Assembly (NCBI RefSeq): GCF_003574395.1
Contig: NZ_QMJY01000018.1
Location: 1 to 64,000, forward strand
Source: Tabrizicola thermarum
Lineage (GTDB): Bacteria; Pseudomonadota; Alphaproteobacteria; Rhodobacterales; Rhodobacteraceae
DNA length: 64,000 bases
Direction: 5' to 3'
The stretch's first letter is position 1; the number at the start of each line of letters is the position of its first letter. The translations under genes and the position numbers were made by a program. Positions 52,654-61,501 of this stretch are shown here, in pieces. The notes beneath the pieces are model-generated. The model was not told the origin of the DNA, made no database searches, and saw only the letters and a program-made list of their open reading frames with translations.

Positions 52654-53874
52654 TCATCCTCTGGCTGCGACCTGGGTCGCGATGTGTTCGCCGTCCTTCC
52701 AGCAGCCCCAGATGAAACTGGAGCCGCGCCGTGTCAGCCAGGGCAGGCCGACGAAGTAGAAGCCCGGAACGCGCGTCACGCCCCGGGAATGGTCGGGTCG
52801 GCCTTCCGGGGTCAGCACCGGAAGGTCGAGCCAGCCGTAGTCATAGGCAAAGCCCGTGGCCCAGATGATCGTGCCGATGCCTTCGGCCTTCAGGTCCAGC
52901 GACCGGGTCGGGTCGGTCAGGCAGGGGGGATCGGGGTAGGTCCGGCGGGCTTCGGGGTCCTCGGGCAGGTCGAGGCCATGGGCACGGACATGGGCGTCGC
53001 ATTCGTCCAGAAGGCTCGCCAGATAGCGGTCGCCGTTGGCGATGTTGGTCAGCAGATCGTCGGCGATGGTCAGGATGCCGTTCTGGCAGGCGCTTGTCCG
53101 GCCAAGCAGCCGCAGACCCTCGCCCGCGAGGCGGCGGAAGTCGATGGTCTGCCCGCCATAGGCGCCCGAGACGGCGATGGTCACATGTTCGGTGCCGGGG
53201 GAGGGGGCTTCAAGGTCCCATTTCCCAAGCGCGCCCAGCCACCAGACGAAATCCTTGCCGCGATAGCGGCGGGGCGGGCGGTCGTGGGGGCCGAGCGACA
53301 GCCAGGTCGGGCGGCCGGCGCGGTTCAACTCATCGGCGATCTGGGTGCCGGAGGAGCCGCCGCCGACGACCAGAACGCCTCCGGGCGGCAGTTGCGCGGG
53401 GTTGCGGTAGTGGGTGGAATGGATCTGCATCAGGCCGAGGTCGTCGGGGACCAGCGGCGGGATCATCGGCTTCTGGAACGACCCGGTGGCCGAGATCACA
53501 TTGCGGGCGGTGATCGTCCCGGCGGGGGTCGTGGCGTGGAAGAGGCCGTCGGGTCCATGCGTGAGCCGCGTCACCTCCACCCCTTCCCGGATCGGGCAGC
53601 GGTTGCTGCGGGCGAAGGCGCGGAGGTAGTCGGCCACGTCCTCTTTCCCTGGGAAGGCGTCGGGGTCGGTTGCAAACTCCATCTCGGGAAAGCGGTCGTG
53701 CCAGGCCGGACCATTGGCGACCAGCGAGTCCCAGCGTTCGGCGCGCCAGCGGTGGGCGATCTGGTGGCGTTCAAGGACGAGGTGCGGCACGCCCTTGCGC
53801 CCGAGATGGACCGAGGTGGCGATCCCGGCCTGCCCGGCCCCGATCACCAGCGTATCGACATGTTCGGCGGTCAT
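52654..53874 (-). CDS. FAD-dependent monooxygenase (flavin-containing/Baeyer-Villiger type)
   Basis: 406 residues from ATG at 53874. FAD-binding TLVIGAGQAGIATSVHLGRK, RWDSLVANGPAWHDRFP, NADPH-binding VLVVGGGSSGTQIADEL and ATGFAYDYGWL near the C-terminus. Closest in type to group B monooxygenases such as flavin-containing or YUC-like enzymes, which oxygenate amine nitrogen or sulfur. The BVMO fingerprint FxGxxxHxxxW is only partly matched. Upstream in the transcription unit is the amine dehydrogenase; 13 bp separate them. Confidence 0.8.
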   Translation of the reverse strand: MTAEHVDTLVIGAGQAGIATSVHLGRKGVPHLVLERHQIAHRWRAERWDSLVANGPAWHDRFPEMEFATDPDAFPGKEDVADYLRAFARSNRCPIREGVEVTRLTHGPDGLFHATTPAGTITARNVISATGSFQKPMIPPLVPDDLGLMQIHSTHYRNPAQLPPGGVLVVGGGSSGTQIADELNRAGRPTWLSLGPHDRPPRRYRGKDFVWWLGALGKWDLEAPSPGTEHVTIAVSGAYGGQTIDFRRLAGEGLRLLGRTSACQNGILTIADDLLTNIANGDRYLASLLDECDAHVRAHGLDLPEDPEARRTYPDPPCLTDPTRSLDLKAEGIGTIIWATGFAYDYGWLDLPVLTPEGRPDHSRGVTRVPGFYFVGLPWLTRRGSSFIWGCWKDGEHIATQVAARG

Positions 53875-53887
53875 GGTCGGGGTCCTT

Positions 53888-55981
53888 TCAGGCGGGCAGG
53901 CGGGAGGGAAGGGGGTCAAGGGCCGCCACCTCGCGGCGGAAGGCAGGGGTGTCGCCGCGGTCGTCGGGCTGGTCCAGCTCCTCGGCAAAGCGGCGGCCGG
54001 CGTAGGTGGCCCAGGCGATGGGGCCGGGGGCTGCGGCGTCGCCGATCAGCTTGACGGAGCGGATCCCGGCGGCTTCCCACTCGCCCTGCCGGGCGCGGAG
54101 GTCTTGGTAGAGCGTATCATGCGGCGTGCGCGAAGTGACCATCACCACGGCATCGGCGGGCAGGGTTTCGGTGCGGCCGGTCCAGGTGCAGGCCAGCGTG
54201 ACCTCGCCCGCGCCGATGGTTTCGGGGGCCTTGTTGACGATGACGTTGACCCCGATGTCCAGCATCCGGCGCATGATGATGCCCTGTTCCAGGGTGTTCG
54301 TCGTCCATTCGGCGATCTTCGTCGCAGGGCAGACCAGATCGACCGTGCAGCCACGGGAGATCAGAAGCTCGGCCAGGACCGAGCCCATGTAGAAATGGTC
54401 GTCGTCGTAGATCGTCACGCGCCCGGCCGAGGGGCCGGCGCCCGCCATCAGGTCGTCGGGGGTGAAGACGGGCATGGCGGGGTCGGTCGGGATCGGATGC
54501 AGGTGAAGCCGCGCCACGGTGTCCCGCCGCCAGCTGGCCCCGGTGGCGATGGCCACGTGTTCGGCACCCATGGCCAGGACGTCATCGGCGGTCAGACGGC
54601 TGTCGCGATAGACGTCGAGATTGGTCATCGGGGCGATCTGGCCGGTGCGGTAGTCGGCGACCCGGCCCCAGGCGGAAAGGCCGGGGAGGAGGCGTTCCCT
54701 GGCCACGCGACCGCCGAGGGTGGTCGTCGCCTCGGCGAGCGTCACCTGATAGCCGCGCCGGGCGGATTGCAGCGCGGCCTCAAGCCCCGCTGGCCCGGCG
54801 CCGACCACCAGCACGCTGGTTGACGGCCCCTTGGGGCGCGGCCGTTCCGGGTGCCAGCCCTTGCGCCATTCCTCCATGAAGGCGGTGTTCTGGGTGCAGC
54901 GGCTGATCGCGCCGGTCATGTCGCCTGACACGCAGATGTTGCAGCCGATGCATTCGCGGATGTCCGCGATCCGGCCTTCCTCGATCTTCTTCGGCAGGAA
55001 GGGGTCGGCGATCGAGGGGCGGGCGGCGCCGATGAAATCGAGGATGCCGGAGCGGATCTGCCGCACCATGGCATCGGCGCTGGTGAAGCGTCCGACGCCG
55101 ACCACGGGGCGCGAGGTGAGCGCCTTGATCCCGCGCACGAGGTCTTCCTGAGCGCCTTCGTCCTTGAAGCGGGACGTGCCCGAGCAGGCCTCCCATGTGC
55201 CATGGGCGAGGTCCCAGAGATCGGGCAGGTCGCCGTGCATCTCGACGAAGTCGCGGACCTCGGCGTTGGAAAAGCCATAGGGGCCGTCTTCATGCAGGCT
55301 CATCCGGTAGGTGATGGCCAGTTCGCCCCTGGTTTCCTCCCGGGCGTCCTCGATCACTTCGCGGAGGAAGCGGGCGCGGTTTTCCAGGGACCCGCCGTAG
55401 TCGTCGGTCCGCTGGTTGGTGGCGCGGGACAGGAAATGCTGGAAGATGCCGAAGCCGTGGGCGCCGTAGAGGCAGATCAGGTCGAAGCCAGCGGTCTGGG
55501 CGCGGCGGAAGGCGTTGCGGAACCAGCGGCGCAGGTCACGGATATCCTCGCGGTCCAGGGTGCGGGCCTGGACGGGGTCGGAGGTGAAGGTCAGGATCGG
55601 CCCGCCGGTCACCGCAAGCGGCACGTCGCGGGAATAGAGGTTCGGGCCGTTGATCCCGGAATAGGCCAGCTGGATGCCCGCGAGCGCGCCATGGGATTTC
55701 ATCGCCTCGGCCATGCGGGCGAGGGCGGGGATGTCCTTGTCCTCCCACAGGTGCTGTTCGATGAAGGGGGTGATCTCGGACGAAGGGTGGATTTCCGTCT
55801 GTTCGGTGAAGATCACGCCCCATCCGCCCTCGGCCTTGGTGCGCCGCATCTCGGCCACGGCGGAAGGGTCGCGGTAGCCGCCACCGTTGCAGTGCGGGAC
55901 CTGATAGAAGCGGTTCTTCGCGGTCTTCGGCCCGATCCGGACGGGGTCGAACAGGATGTCGTAGCGGCTGTCCAGGGTCAT
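53888..55981 (-). CDS. Histamine-dehydrogenase-like FMN/4Fe-4S amine dehydrogenase
   Basis: 697 residues, trimethylamine dehydrogenase (TMADH) family: an old-yellow-enzyme barrel (1-330), a [4Fe-4S] site and a pair of FAD/NAD-type domains. Cys31 in FYQVPHCNGGG matches the Cys that carries covalent FMN in TMADH; Tyr172 and His175 in LYGAHGF match the catalytic pair; Cys344, 347, 350 and 362 bind [4Fe-4S]. TMADH's aromatic bowl (Tyr60, Trp264, Trp355) aligns with Gln61, Trp256 and Asp354. I recall Gln, Trp and Asp at these three places in histamine dehydrogenase. So a primary amine such as histamine or another non-quaternary amine is the likely substrate. Product: aldehyde plus ammonia, electrons to ETF or a copper protein. 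Confidence 0.75.
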   Translation of the reverse strand: MTLDSRYDILFDPVRIGPKTAKNRFYQVPHCNGGGYRDPSAVAEMRRTKAEGGWGVIFTEQTEIHPSSEITPFIEQHLWEDKDIPALARMAEAMKSHGALAGIQLAYSGINGPNLYSRDVPLAVTGGPILTFTSDPVQARTLDREDIRDLRRWFRNAFRRAQTAGFDLICLYGAHGFGIFQHFLSRATNQRTDDYGGSLENRARFLREVIEDAREETRGELAITYRMSLHEDGPYGFSNAEVRDFVEMHGDLPDLWDLAHGTWEACSGTSRFKDEGAQEDLVRGIKALTSRPVVGVGRFTSADAMVRQIRSGILDFIGAARPSIADPFLPKKIEEGRIADIRECIGCNICVSGDMTGAISRCTQNTAFMEEWRKGWHPERPRPKGPSTSVLVVGAGPAGLEAALQSARRGYQVTLAEATTTLGGRVARERLLPGLSAWGRVADYRTGQIAPMTNLDVYRDSRLTADDVLAMGAEHVAIATGASWRRDTVARLHLHPIPTDPAMPVFTPDDLMAGAGPSAGRVTIYDDDHFYMGSVLAELLISRGCTVDLVCPATKIAEWTTNTLEQGIIMRRMLDIGVNVIVNKAPETIGAGEVTLACTWTGRTETLPADAVVMVTSRTPHDTLYQDLRARQGEWEAAGIRSVKLIGDAAAPGPIAWATYAGRRFAEELDQPDDRGDTPAFRREVAALDPLPSRLPA

Positions 55982-55984
55982 GGG

Positions 55985-56743
55985 TCAGATGGTCCTCAAG
56001 TCCTGCCGTTGGGTGCTGATCCGCTGCGGATCGACCGGGGGGATGTCGGCGATCAGGAGGGCCGGGTGTTCGCCCGCCTGGGCCAGCACCTCGCCATGCG
56101 GCCCGGCGATCAGGCTGCCGCCGACATAGGTCAGGTCGCCCTCGGTGCCGCAGAAGTTGGCATAGGCGATGGCGAGGCCGTGGTTCGCGGCCATGGCCGG
56201 GACGGTGTGCCGGACCACATGGGTGAAGGGCTGCATGTTGGCGGTCGGGACCAGGATCGCCTCGACCCCCCGCGCGGCAAGAGAGGCGACATGGGGGGCG
56301 AATTCGACGTCGTAGCAGATGAGAAGCGCGAGTTTGCGGCCTGCAAGGTCGAAGGTCACATGCCGGTCGCCGGGCCGGTAGATCGCCTTTTCGCGCGGCC
56401 CGTAGAGCTGGATCTTGCGGTAGCGGGCGAGGTCGCGCCCATCGGGGCCGATACAAAGCGCCGTATTCCAGATCGCGCCTTCCGCTGCTTCGGCAAAGCC
56501 AAGGACGAGGGCGGAGCCGGACCGACCCGCCGCCGCGCGCAGGCGGTTCAGCGCCGGGGCGTCATCGGGCAGCGCAAGACCCGCGACATCGGGCTGGTTG
56601 TAGCCAGGCAGAAAGACCTCGGGCACGACAAGGGCTGTGGCGCCTGCGGCACCGGCAGCGGCGAGCGCGCGTTCGATCACGGCGCAGGCAGCGTCAAGGT
56701 CACCGCCGGGGGAGGGCGCTTGGAGGACGGCGAGGCGCATCAT
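55985..56743 (-). CDS. Nitrilase-fold carbon-nitrogen hydrolase
   Basis: 252 residues with the catalytic triad of the nitrilase superfamily: Glu in ALVVPEVFLPGY, Lys in RYRKIQLYGP and Cys in ALLICYDVEFAP. The compact size resembles amidases and N-carbamoyl-amine hydrolases rather than true nitrilases. It lies three bases upstream of the amine dehydrogenase gene, so an amide or carbamoyl amine substrate within the same catabolic route is plausible. Cytoplasmic. Two adjacent ATGs are possible starts. Confidence 0.85.
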   Translation of the reverse strand: MMRLAVLQAPSPGGDLDAACAVIERALAAAGAAGATALVVPEVFLPGYNQPDVAGLALPDDAPALNRLRAAAGRSGSALVLGFAEAAEGAIWNTALCIGPDGRDLARYRKIQLYGPREKAIYRPGDRHVTFDLAGRKLALLICYDVEFAPHVASLAARGVEAILVPTANMQPFTHVVRHTVPAMAANHGLAIAYANFCGTEGDLTYVGGSLIAGPHGEVLAQAGEHPALLIADIPPVDPQRISTQRQDLRTI

Positions 56744-56761
56744 GTCACCATTCGGGAAAGG

Positions 56762-56787
56762 GCCCTGCCGGATCGGCCCGGCAGGGC
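56762..56787 (-). terminator. Strong hairpin after the solute-binding-protein gene
   Basis: GCCCTGCCGG-atcggc-CCGGCAGGGC has ten perfect base pairs. It lies just after the binding-protein stop (56798) and before the hydrolase gene. Such hairpins commonly let the binding protein be made in excess over downstream products by stabilising its mRNA or reducing read-through. No T-run follows, so read-through is likely. Confidence 0.65.
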
Positions 56788-56797
56788 GGTGCGGGAA

Positions 56798-57814
56798 TCA
56801 CTTCTTCAGGTTGGTCCAGATAGCGTCGTACATCGCCTGGGTTTCGGCATCGCAGGCCTGGATGAATTCGCCCTTCTGGCCCGCCGGCGTGTTGTTTTCC
56901 GGCGAATCCTTGATTGCGGCATCCAGGAATTCGGTCGCGCCCAGAACCCCGGGGCTGTAGGCGGCGTAATTGGTCACGGCAGCCGCGTTCTGCGGATCAA
57001 GCAGGAAGTTCATGAACTTGAGCGCATTGTCGCGGTTCGGCGCGTCCTTCAGCAGGACCACGTTGTCCATCCAGACGACATAGCCTTCCTTGGGAAAGCC
57101 GTATTCGACGTTGGCACCTTCGGCCCGGGCCTTGGCGGCAAAGCCGTTGTAGATCATCCCCGCCGCCGCATCGCCCGAGACCAGCACGTCCTTGGCGATG
57201 TCCGATCCGAACGAGGCCCAGTTTTCCTTGGCCGCAAGCAGCATGTCGTTCAGCGCCTTCAGCTGCGCGCGGTCGCTGCTGCACTGGGGGATACCCATGT
57301 AAAGCGAGGCGAGCGCAAGGACTTCGCCCTGGCTGTCGAGGACGTTGATCCTGCCCTTCAGCTCTTCCGGCGGGTCGAAGATGATGGACAGCGAGCCGAT
57401 GTCGCCCTTGTACACATCGCGGTTCACCGCATAGGCGGTGGAGCCCCACTGGTACGGGATCGAATGCTTGCGGCCGGGGTCGAAGGGGACGTCGAGCCAC
57501 TGCGGGTCGATGTTGGCGAAGTTCGGCATCTCTTCGGGCGCGAATTCGCCCAGGATGCCTTCGCCGCGCATGATTTCCACCATGTAGTCGCCGGGAACCG
57601 CCACGTCGTACTGGCCGAGTTTCCCGGCTTTCAGCGAGGCCAGCATCGCCTCGTTGCTGTCGTAGGTGTCGATTGTCACCTTGATCCCGGTCTCGGCGGT
57701 GAACTTGTCCACCAGTTCCTGCGGGATGTATTCGAACCAGTGGTAGACCTTCAGTTCCCCTTCAGCGAAGGCCGGGGTGGCGAGAAGGGTGGTGAGGGCC
57801 AGAAGTCGTTTCAT
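56798..57814 (-). CDS. Periplasmic polyamine-type substrate-binding protein
   Basis: 338 residues with signal peptide MKRLLALTTLLATPAFAEG. Family resemblance to PotD/PotF: LKVYHWFEYIPQELVDKF, VTIDTYDSNEAMLASLKAG, YDVAVPGDYMVEIM, SIPYQWGSTAYAVN and NRDNALKFMNFLLDPQNAAA. The acidic and aromatic residues (YHW, YDSNEAM, VPGDYMVE) would bind the amine groups of putrescine/spermidine-like or other cationic amines. Substrate not certain; downstream enzymes suggest a biogenic amine. First delivered to the PotB/PotC-like permease. Confidence 0.9.
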   Translation of the reverse strand: MKRLLALTTLLATPAFAEGELKVYHWFEYIPQELVDKFTAETGIKVTIDTYDSNEAMLASLKAGKLGQYDVAVPGDYMVEIMRGEGILGEFAPEEMPNFANIDPQWLDVPFDPGRKHSIPYQWGSTAYAVNRDVYKGDIGSLSIIFDPPEELKGRINVLDSQGEVLALASLYMGIPQCSSDRAQLKALNDMLLAAKENWASFGSDIAKDVLVSGDAAAGMIYNGFAAKARAEGANVEYGFPKEGYVVWMDNVVLLKDAPNRDNALKFMNFLLDPQNAAAVTNYAAYSPGVLGATEFLDAAIKDSPENNTPAGQKGEFIQACDAETQAMYDAIWTNLKK

Positions 57815-57831
57815 GCGGTGTCTCCCTGTGC

Positions 57832-58632
57832 TTATCGGGCCGGGCGGCCCCTGCGGTTGATGAGGTAGCTGAGGCTGACGAACAGGACCGAGACCCCCAG
57901 CATCAGGGTCGAGATCGCCATGATGTTCGGCTTGATCCCCTGTTTCACCGACCCGAAGATCGCGGTGGGCAGGGTCTCCATCCCGGCACCCTTGACGAAG
58001 TTGGTGATGATGAAGTCGTCGAGGCTGATGATGAAGGCCAGCAGGTAGCCCGAAAGGATGCCGGGGCCGAGCAGCGGCAGAAGGATCAGGCGGAAGGCCT
58101 GCCAGGGGCTGGCGTAAAGGTCGCGGGCGGCCTGTTCGTAGAAGCCCTCGATCCCCGACAGCCGGGCCGCGATGGGCAGGTAGGCGAAGGGGATGCAGAA
58201 GGTGATGTGGGCGATGAGGATGGTCAGGTAGCCGGTGGTCAGCCCGATGGTGGTGAAGAAGATGAGGCTGGCCACGGCGACCACGATTTCCGGGACCAGC
58301 AGCGGCAGGTTGATCAGCGCATAGCTGGCCGTCTTGCCCCGGAACCTGCCGCCGCGGATCATCGCCAGGGCTGCGGCCGTGGCGATCACGGTCGAGACGG
58401 TCGCGGCGATGATGGCGATGGTCAGCGAGTTCCACGCGGCCTGACCGAAGCGCGCTGCCTCGGGCCCGGTGAAGACATCGGCATACCAGCGCAAGGAAAA
58501 GCCGCCCCAGCTGGTGATCGAGGTCGAGCCGTTGAAGGAATAGACGGCAACCACGGTCAGCGGCAGGTAGAGGACCAGAAGGCAGAGAAGGGTGATGGCC
58601 AGAAAGCCGGGATAGTGACGGACGCCCTTCAT
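57832..58632 (-). CDS. ABC transporter permease, PotC-type
   Basis: 266 residues, six helices. [20 protein letters not shown] is typical of PotC/PotI permeases, and the EAA loop is [15 protein letters not shown] near residue 160, which contacts the ATPase. The start codon overlaps the stop of the PotB-like gene (ATGA). Forms the inner-membrane channel with the PotB-like subunit. Confidence 0.92.
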   Translation of the reverse strand: MKGVRHYPGFLAITLLCLLVLYLPLTVVAVYSFNGSTSITSWGGFSLRWYADVFTGPEAARFGQAAWNSLTIAIIAATVSTVIATAAALAMIRGGRFRGKTASYALINLPLLVPEIVVAVASLIFFTTIGLTTGYLTILIAHITFCIPFAYLPIAARLSGIEGFYEQAARDLYASPWQAFRLILLPLLGPGILSGYLLAFIISLDDFIITNFVKGAGMETLPTAIFGSVKQGIKPNIMAISTLMLGVSVLFVSLSYLINRRGRPAR

Positions 58633-59552
58633 CGCTCGGCCCTCGTCGCGGCGCGGGCCTGGATCATCAGGACGATCAGGACCAGCGTCATCAGGATCAC
58701 CGACACCGCCGCGCCGAAGGGCCAGTTGCCCTGGCTGCCCCGGAACTGCTCGTCGATCAACGAGCCGATCATGAAGGTCTTGGCCCCGCCCAGAAGGTCG
58801 GGCGCAAGGAAGGCGCCAAGGGCGGGGACGAAGACCAGGATGCATCCCGCGACGATGCCGGGCCGGACGACGGGCAGCACCACCTCGACCAGCGTGCGCC
58901 AGCGGTTGGCGCCAAGGTCGGCTGCGGCTTCGGAGAGGGCGAAGTTGTAGCGTTCCACGGCGGCGTAGATCGGCAGGACCATGAAGGGCAGGTAGCTGTA
59001 GAACAAGCCAAGCTGCACGGCGAGGTTGGTGTTCAGGAGGGCGAGGGGCTGGTCGATCAGGCCCATTCCGATCAGCGCGTCGTTCATCGGCCCCTGGTCG
59101 CGCAGGATGAAGCGCAGCGAGACGGTGCGGATCAGGAGGTTGACCCAGTAGGGGATGGTAATCAGGAACAGCCACACCGGGCGCGAGGTTTCCGGCCTTG
59201 TGGCGATGAACCAGGCCGTCGGAAAGCCGATGAGGAGACAGAAGAGCGTGGCCAGCCCCGCCTGCCAGATCGATCGCCAGAAGATCATGATGTAGGTCCA
59301 TTCGATCCGGGCGGGTTCGTCCCCGAACAGGCCGCGGTCGAAAAAGAACTGGTCGTAGGCGGCAAGGGTGAAATCCCAGATGACGCCGCCGCGAAACTCC
59401 TTGGTCAGGAAGGAATAGACGACCATCAGAAGGACGGGGAGCAGAAGGAAGGTGCCGATCACCGCCCAGGTCGGCGCGAGGAGCGGCCGGCGCAGGCGGG
59501 CATAGGTCGCGTCGCTGCCGCCGGTTTCGGGGATGGGTGCCGCCCCGGCCAT
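58629..59552 (-). CDS. ABC transporter permease, PotB-type
   Basis: 307 residues, six helices. [21 protein letters not shown] and the EAA loop [17 protein letters not shown] are typical of PotB/PotH. The stop overlaps the PotC-like start and its start overlaps the ATPase stop, consistent with a coupled operon ATPase-PotB-PotC-PotD reading away from the LuxR gene. Confidence 0.92.
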   Translation of the reverse strand: MAGAAPIPETGGSDATYARLRRPLLAPTWAVIGTFLLLPVLLMVVYSFLTKEFRGGVIWDFTLAAYDQFFFDRGLFGDEPARIEWTYIMIFWRSIWQAGLATLFCLLIGFPTAWFIATRPETSRPVWLFLITIPYWVNLLIRTVSLRFILRDQGPMNDALIGMGLIDQPLALLNTNLAVQLGLFYSYLPFMVLPIYAAVERYNFALSEAAADLGANRWRTLVEVVLPVVRPGIVAGCILVFVPALGAFLAPDLLGGAKTFMIGSLIDEQFRGSQGNWPFGAAVSVILMTLVLIVLMIQARAATRAER

Positions 59553-60610
59553 CAGTCGGCCAGAAGACGCGCCGCGCCTTCCTCCAGCTTCAGCCCGATG
59601 CGCGCGCCGGGGTCCGGCAGGGCCGTCCGCGATGCGTTCTGCAGGCGGAGCGCGAACGGCTCACCCCCATCCAGCCGGGTGATGAGGTGCAGGTCGGTGC
59701 CAAGGTAGATCACCCGTTCGACGGTGGCGTGCAGGTCTGGCGCATCGGCCGCAAGCGCAACCCGCTCAGGCCGGATCGAGAGGGCATGGCGTCCGCCAGA
59801 GTTCGTGGCGGCTGCGCAGACCACCCGGTGGCCGCCCGGCAAGGTGACTGTCGCACGACCGTCCGAGACGCTGTCCACCTCGACCTCGATCAGGTTCGTC
59901 TCGCCGATGAAGTCAGCGACAAAGCGGTTGACGGGGGCTTCGTAGATTTCGCGCGGGGTGCCGATCTGCTGGACCCGGCCCGCCGACATCACCGCGATCC
60001 GGTCGGACATGGCCAGGGCTTCCTCCTGGTCGTGGGTGACGAAGATGAAGGTGATCCCGGTTTCCTCTTGCAGGGCCTTGAGTTCCACCCGCATCGCCTG
60101 GCGCAGCTTCAGGTCCAGTGCCGACAGCGGCTCGTCCAGGAGCAGGACCTTCGGCTGCGGCGCCAATGCCCGGGCCAGCGCCACGCGCTGCTGCTGGCCG
60201 CCCGACAGTTGCGCGGGCTTGCGGTCGGCGAAGCCCGACAGATGGACAAGCTCCAGCATCTTCGCCGCTCGGGCGTTGCGTTCGGCCAGGCCCATGCCCT
60301 TCATCTTCAGGCCGAAGGCCACGTTCTCCAGCACGGTCAGGTGCGGGAACAGGGCATATTGCTGGAAGACCGTGTTGACCGGGCGCTTTTCCGGCGGCAG
60401 GGACGCGATCCTTTCGCCGAAGAGGAGGATCTCGCCCTCGGTGACATCCTCGAACCCGGCCAGCATCCGCAGAAGGGTGGTCTTGCCGCAGCCCGAGGGG
60501 CCGAGGAGCGTGAAGAATTCGTTGTCGGCGATGTCCATCGACACGTCCTGAAGCGCGGTCACGGGGCCGTATCGCTTTACGGCCCGGCGGATCGAGATCG
60601 CCGTCTGCAT
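59552..60610 (-). CDS. ABC transporter ATPase, PotA-type
   Basis: 352 residues. Walker [14 protein letters not shown], signature [15 protein letters not shown], Walker [13 protein letters not shown], switch His in [14 protein letters not shown], then a TOBE-type regulatory domain ([12 protein letters not shown] onwards). Typical PotA/MalK-like importer ATPase. First gene of the transport-catabolism operon; its start codon is 8 bp from a 20-bp inverted repeat that may bind the divergent LuxR protein. Confidence 0.94.
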   Translation of the reverse strand: MQTAISIRRAVKRYGPVTALQDVSMDIADNEFFTLLGPSGCGKTTLLRMLAGFEDVTEGEILLFGERIASLPPEKRPVNTVFQQYALFPHLTVLENVAFGLKMKGMGLAERNARAAKMLELVHLSGFADRKPAQLSGGQQQRVALARALAPQPKVLLLDEPLSALDLKLRQAMRVELKALQEETGITFIFVTHDQEEALAMSDRIAVMSAGRVQQIGTPREIYEAPVNRFVADFIGETNLIEVEVDSVSDGRATVTLPGGHRVVCAAATNSGGRHALSIRPERVALAADAPDLHATVERVIYLGTDLHLITRLDGGEPFALRLQNASRTALPDPGARIGLKLEEGAARLLAD

Positions 60611-60618
60611 CCTTGGTA

Positions 60619-60687
60619 TACCCCTTGATTCGGGGGTAAAGGGTATGCTCGGCGGTTTTGGGTTGTATATACCCCCGCAGAGGTATC
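60619..60687. promoter_or_regulatory. Two lux-box-like inverted repeats
   Basis: TACCCC-N8-GGGGTA (60619-60638) is a 20-bp perfect inverted repeat close to the ATPase start (60610). A second, with ATACC-N8-GGTAT arms (60669-60686), ends two bases before the LuxR-gene start codon (60689) and covers its AGAGG ribosome binding site. The 20-bp frame with eight-base centre fits LuxR-type operators. The first could control the transport operon, the second could autoregulate the LuxR gene. GTATATACC runs also overlap the second site. Confidence 0.6.
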
Positions 60688-60688
60688 G

Positions 60689-61501
60689 ATGCGATCAGAG
60701 CCCTTTTCCGTCGAGCAGAAGCTGGCCGCGGCCATCCGTGCCAACGGAACGGGCGATTTTCCGGCTGCCCTGTTCGACTATCTGGTCGAGGCGACCGAAG
60801 CCGACAATCTGGTCATTCTTGCCTTTCCCAGGGGCGGTGCGCCGCAGGTCCTGTTCCACAAGGCCGAGGACCAGCGAGTCTTTGCGCAGATCGAGACGAC
60901 CTATGTGGACGGTGCCTATCTTCTGGATCCGATCTACGAGCTGCAACGGTCCGGCGCGCCGCCGGGGGCGTATCGTCTGCTGGACATCGCGCCCGACGCC
61001 TTTCACCGCAGCCGGTATTTCCAGGAATACTACCGGCAGACCACGATCCAGGATGAGGTGGCCTTCCTTCTGTATCCGCGGCCGGGGGTCGGGCTGACGC
61101 TGTGCATCGCGCGGGACGGCAGTTCCGGCCGGCCATTTTCGCCTCGGGCGCTGGAGACCTGCCAGCGCATCGCCCCCGTCGTCGTGGCCCTTGCCGAAAA
61201 GCACTGGCCCGATCTTGCTGGCGAGCCGCAGGAAGGGCCGGATGCTGTGGCGCGGATGACCAGGGCGCTGGAGCGGGACAGGGGCATCGTCCTTTCGGCC
61301 CGGCAAAGCGAAGTCGCGCTGTTGATCCTGCGCGGACACTCGACCGCGTCGATCGCGCAGCGGCTGGGGCTTTCGCCGTTGACGGTAAAGGTGTTCCGCC
61401 GCCAGATCTACCAACGCTGCGCGATCTCGTCCCAGGCTGAACTCTTCGCCCTCATGATCCCGCATCTGGATATCGCCCGGACAAGCCCGACCAAGCCATA
61501 G
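60689..61501 (+). CDS. LuxR family transcriptional regulator (solo)
   Basis: 270 residues. N-terminal ligand-binding-type domain (1-190) with [14 protein letters not shown], where the Asp-Pro pair recalls the autoinducer-binding fold, but the usual Trp residues are missing, so an N-acyl-homoserine lactone is improbable. C-terminal helix-turn-helix: [40 protein letters not shown]. No synthase gene is nearby, so it is a solo, probably sensing an amine or derived metabolite for the divergent operon. It is followed by a long gene-poor stretch. Confidence 0.85.
   Translation: MRSEPFSVEQKLAAAIRANGTGDFPAALFDYLVEATEADNLVILAFPRGGAPQVLFHKAEDQRVFAQIETTYVDGAYLLDPIYELQRSGAPPGAYRLLDIAPDAFHRSRYFQEYYRQTTIQDEVAFLLYPRPGVGLTLCIARDGSSGRPFSPRALETCQRIAPVVVALAEKHWPDLAGEPQEGPDAVARMTRALERDRGIVLSARQSEVALLILRGHSTASIAQRLGLSPLTVKVFRRQIYQRCAISSQAELFALMIPHLDIARTSPTKP

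Noticed and set aside
55202-57868. 888-codon plus-strand open frame
   Set aside because: Antisense to the amine dehydrogenase, hydrolase and binding-protein genes, all well supported.
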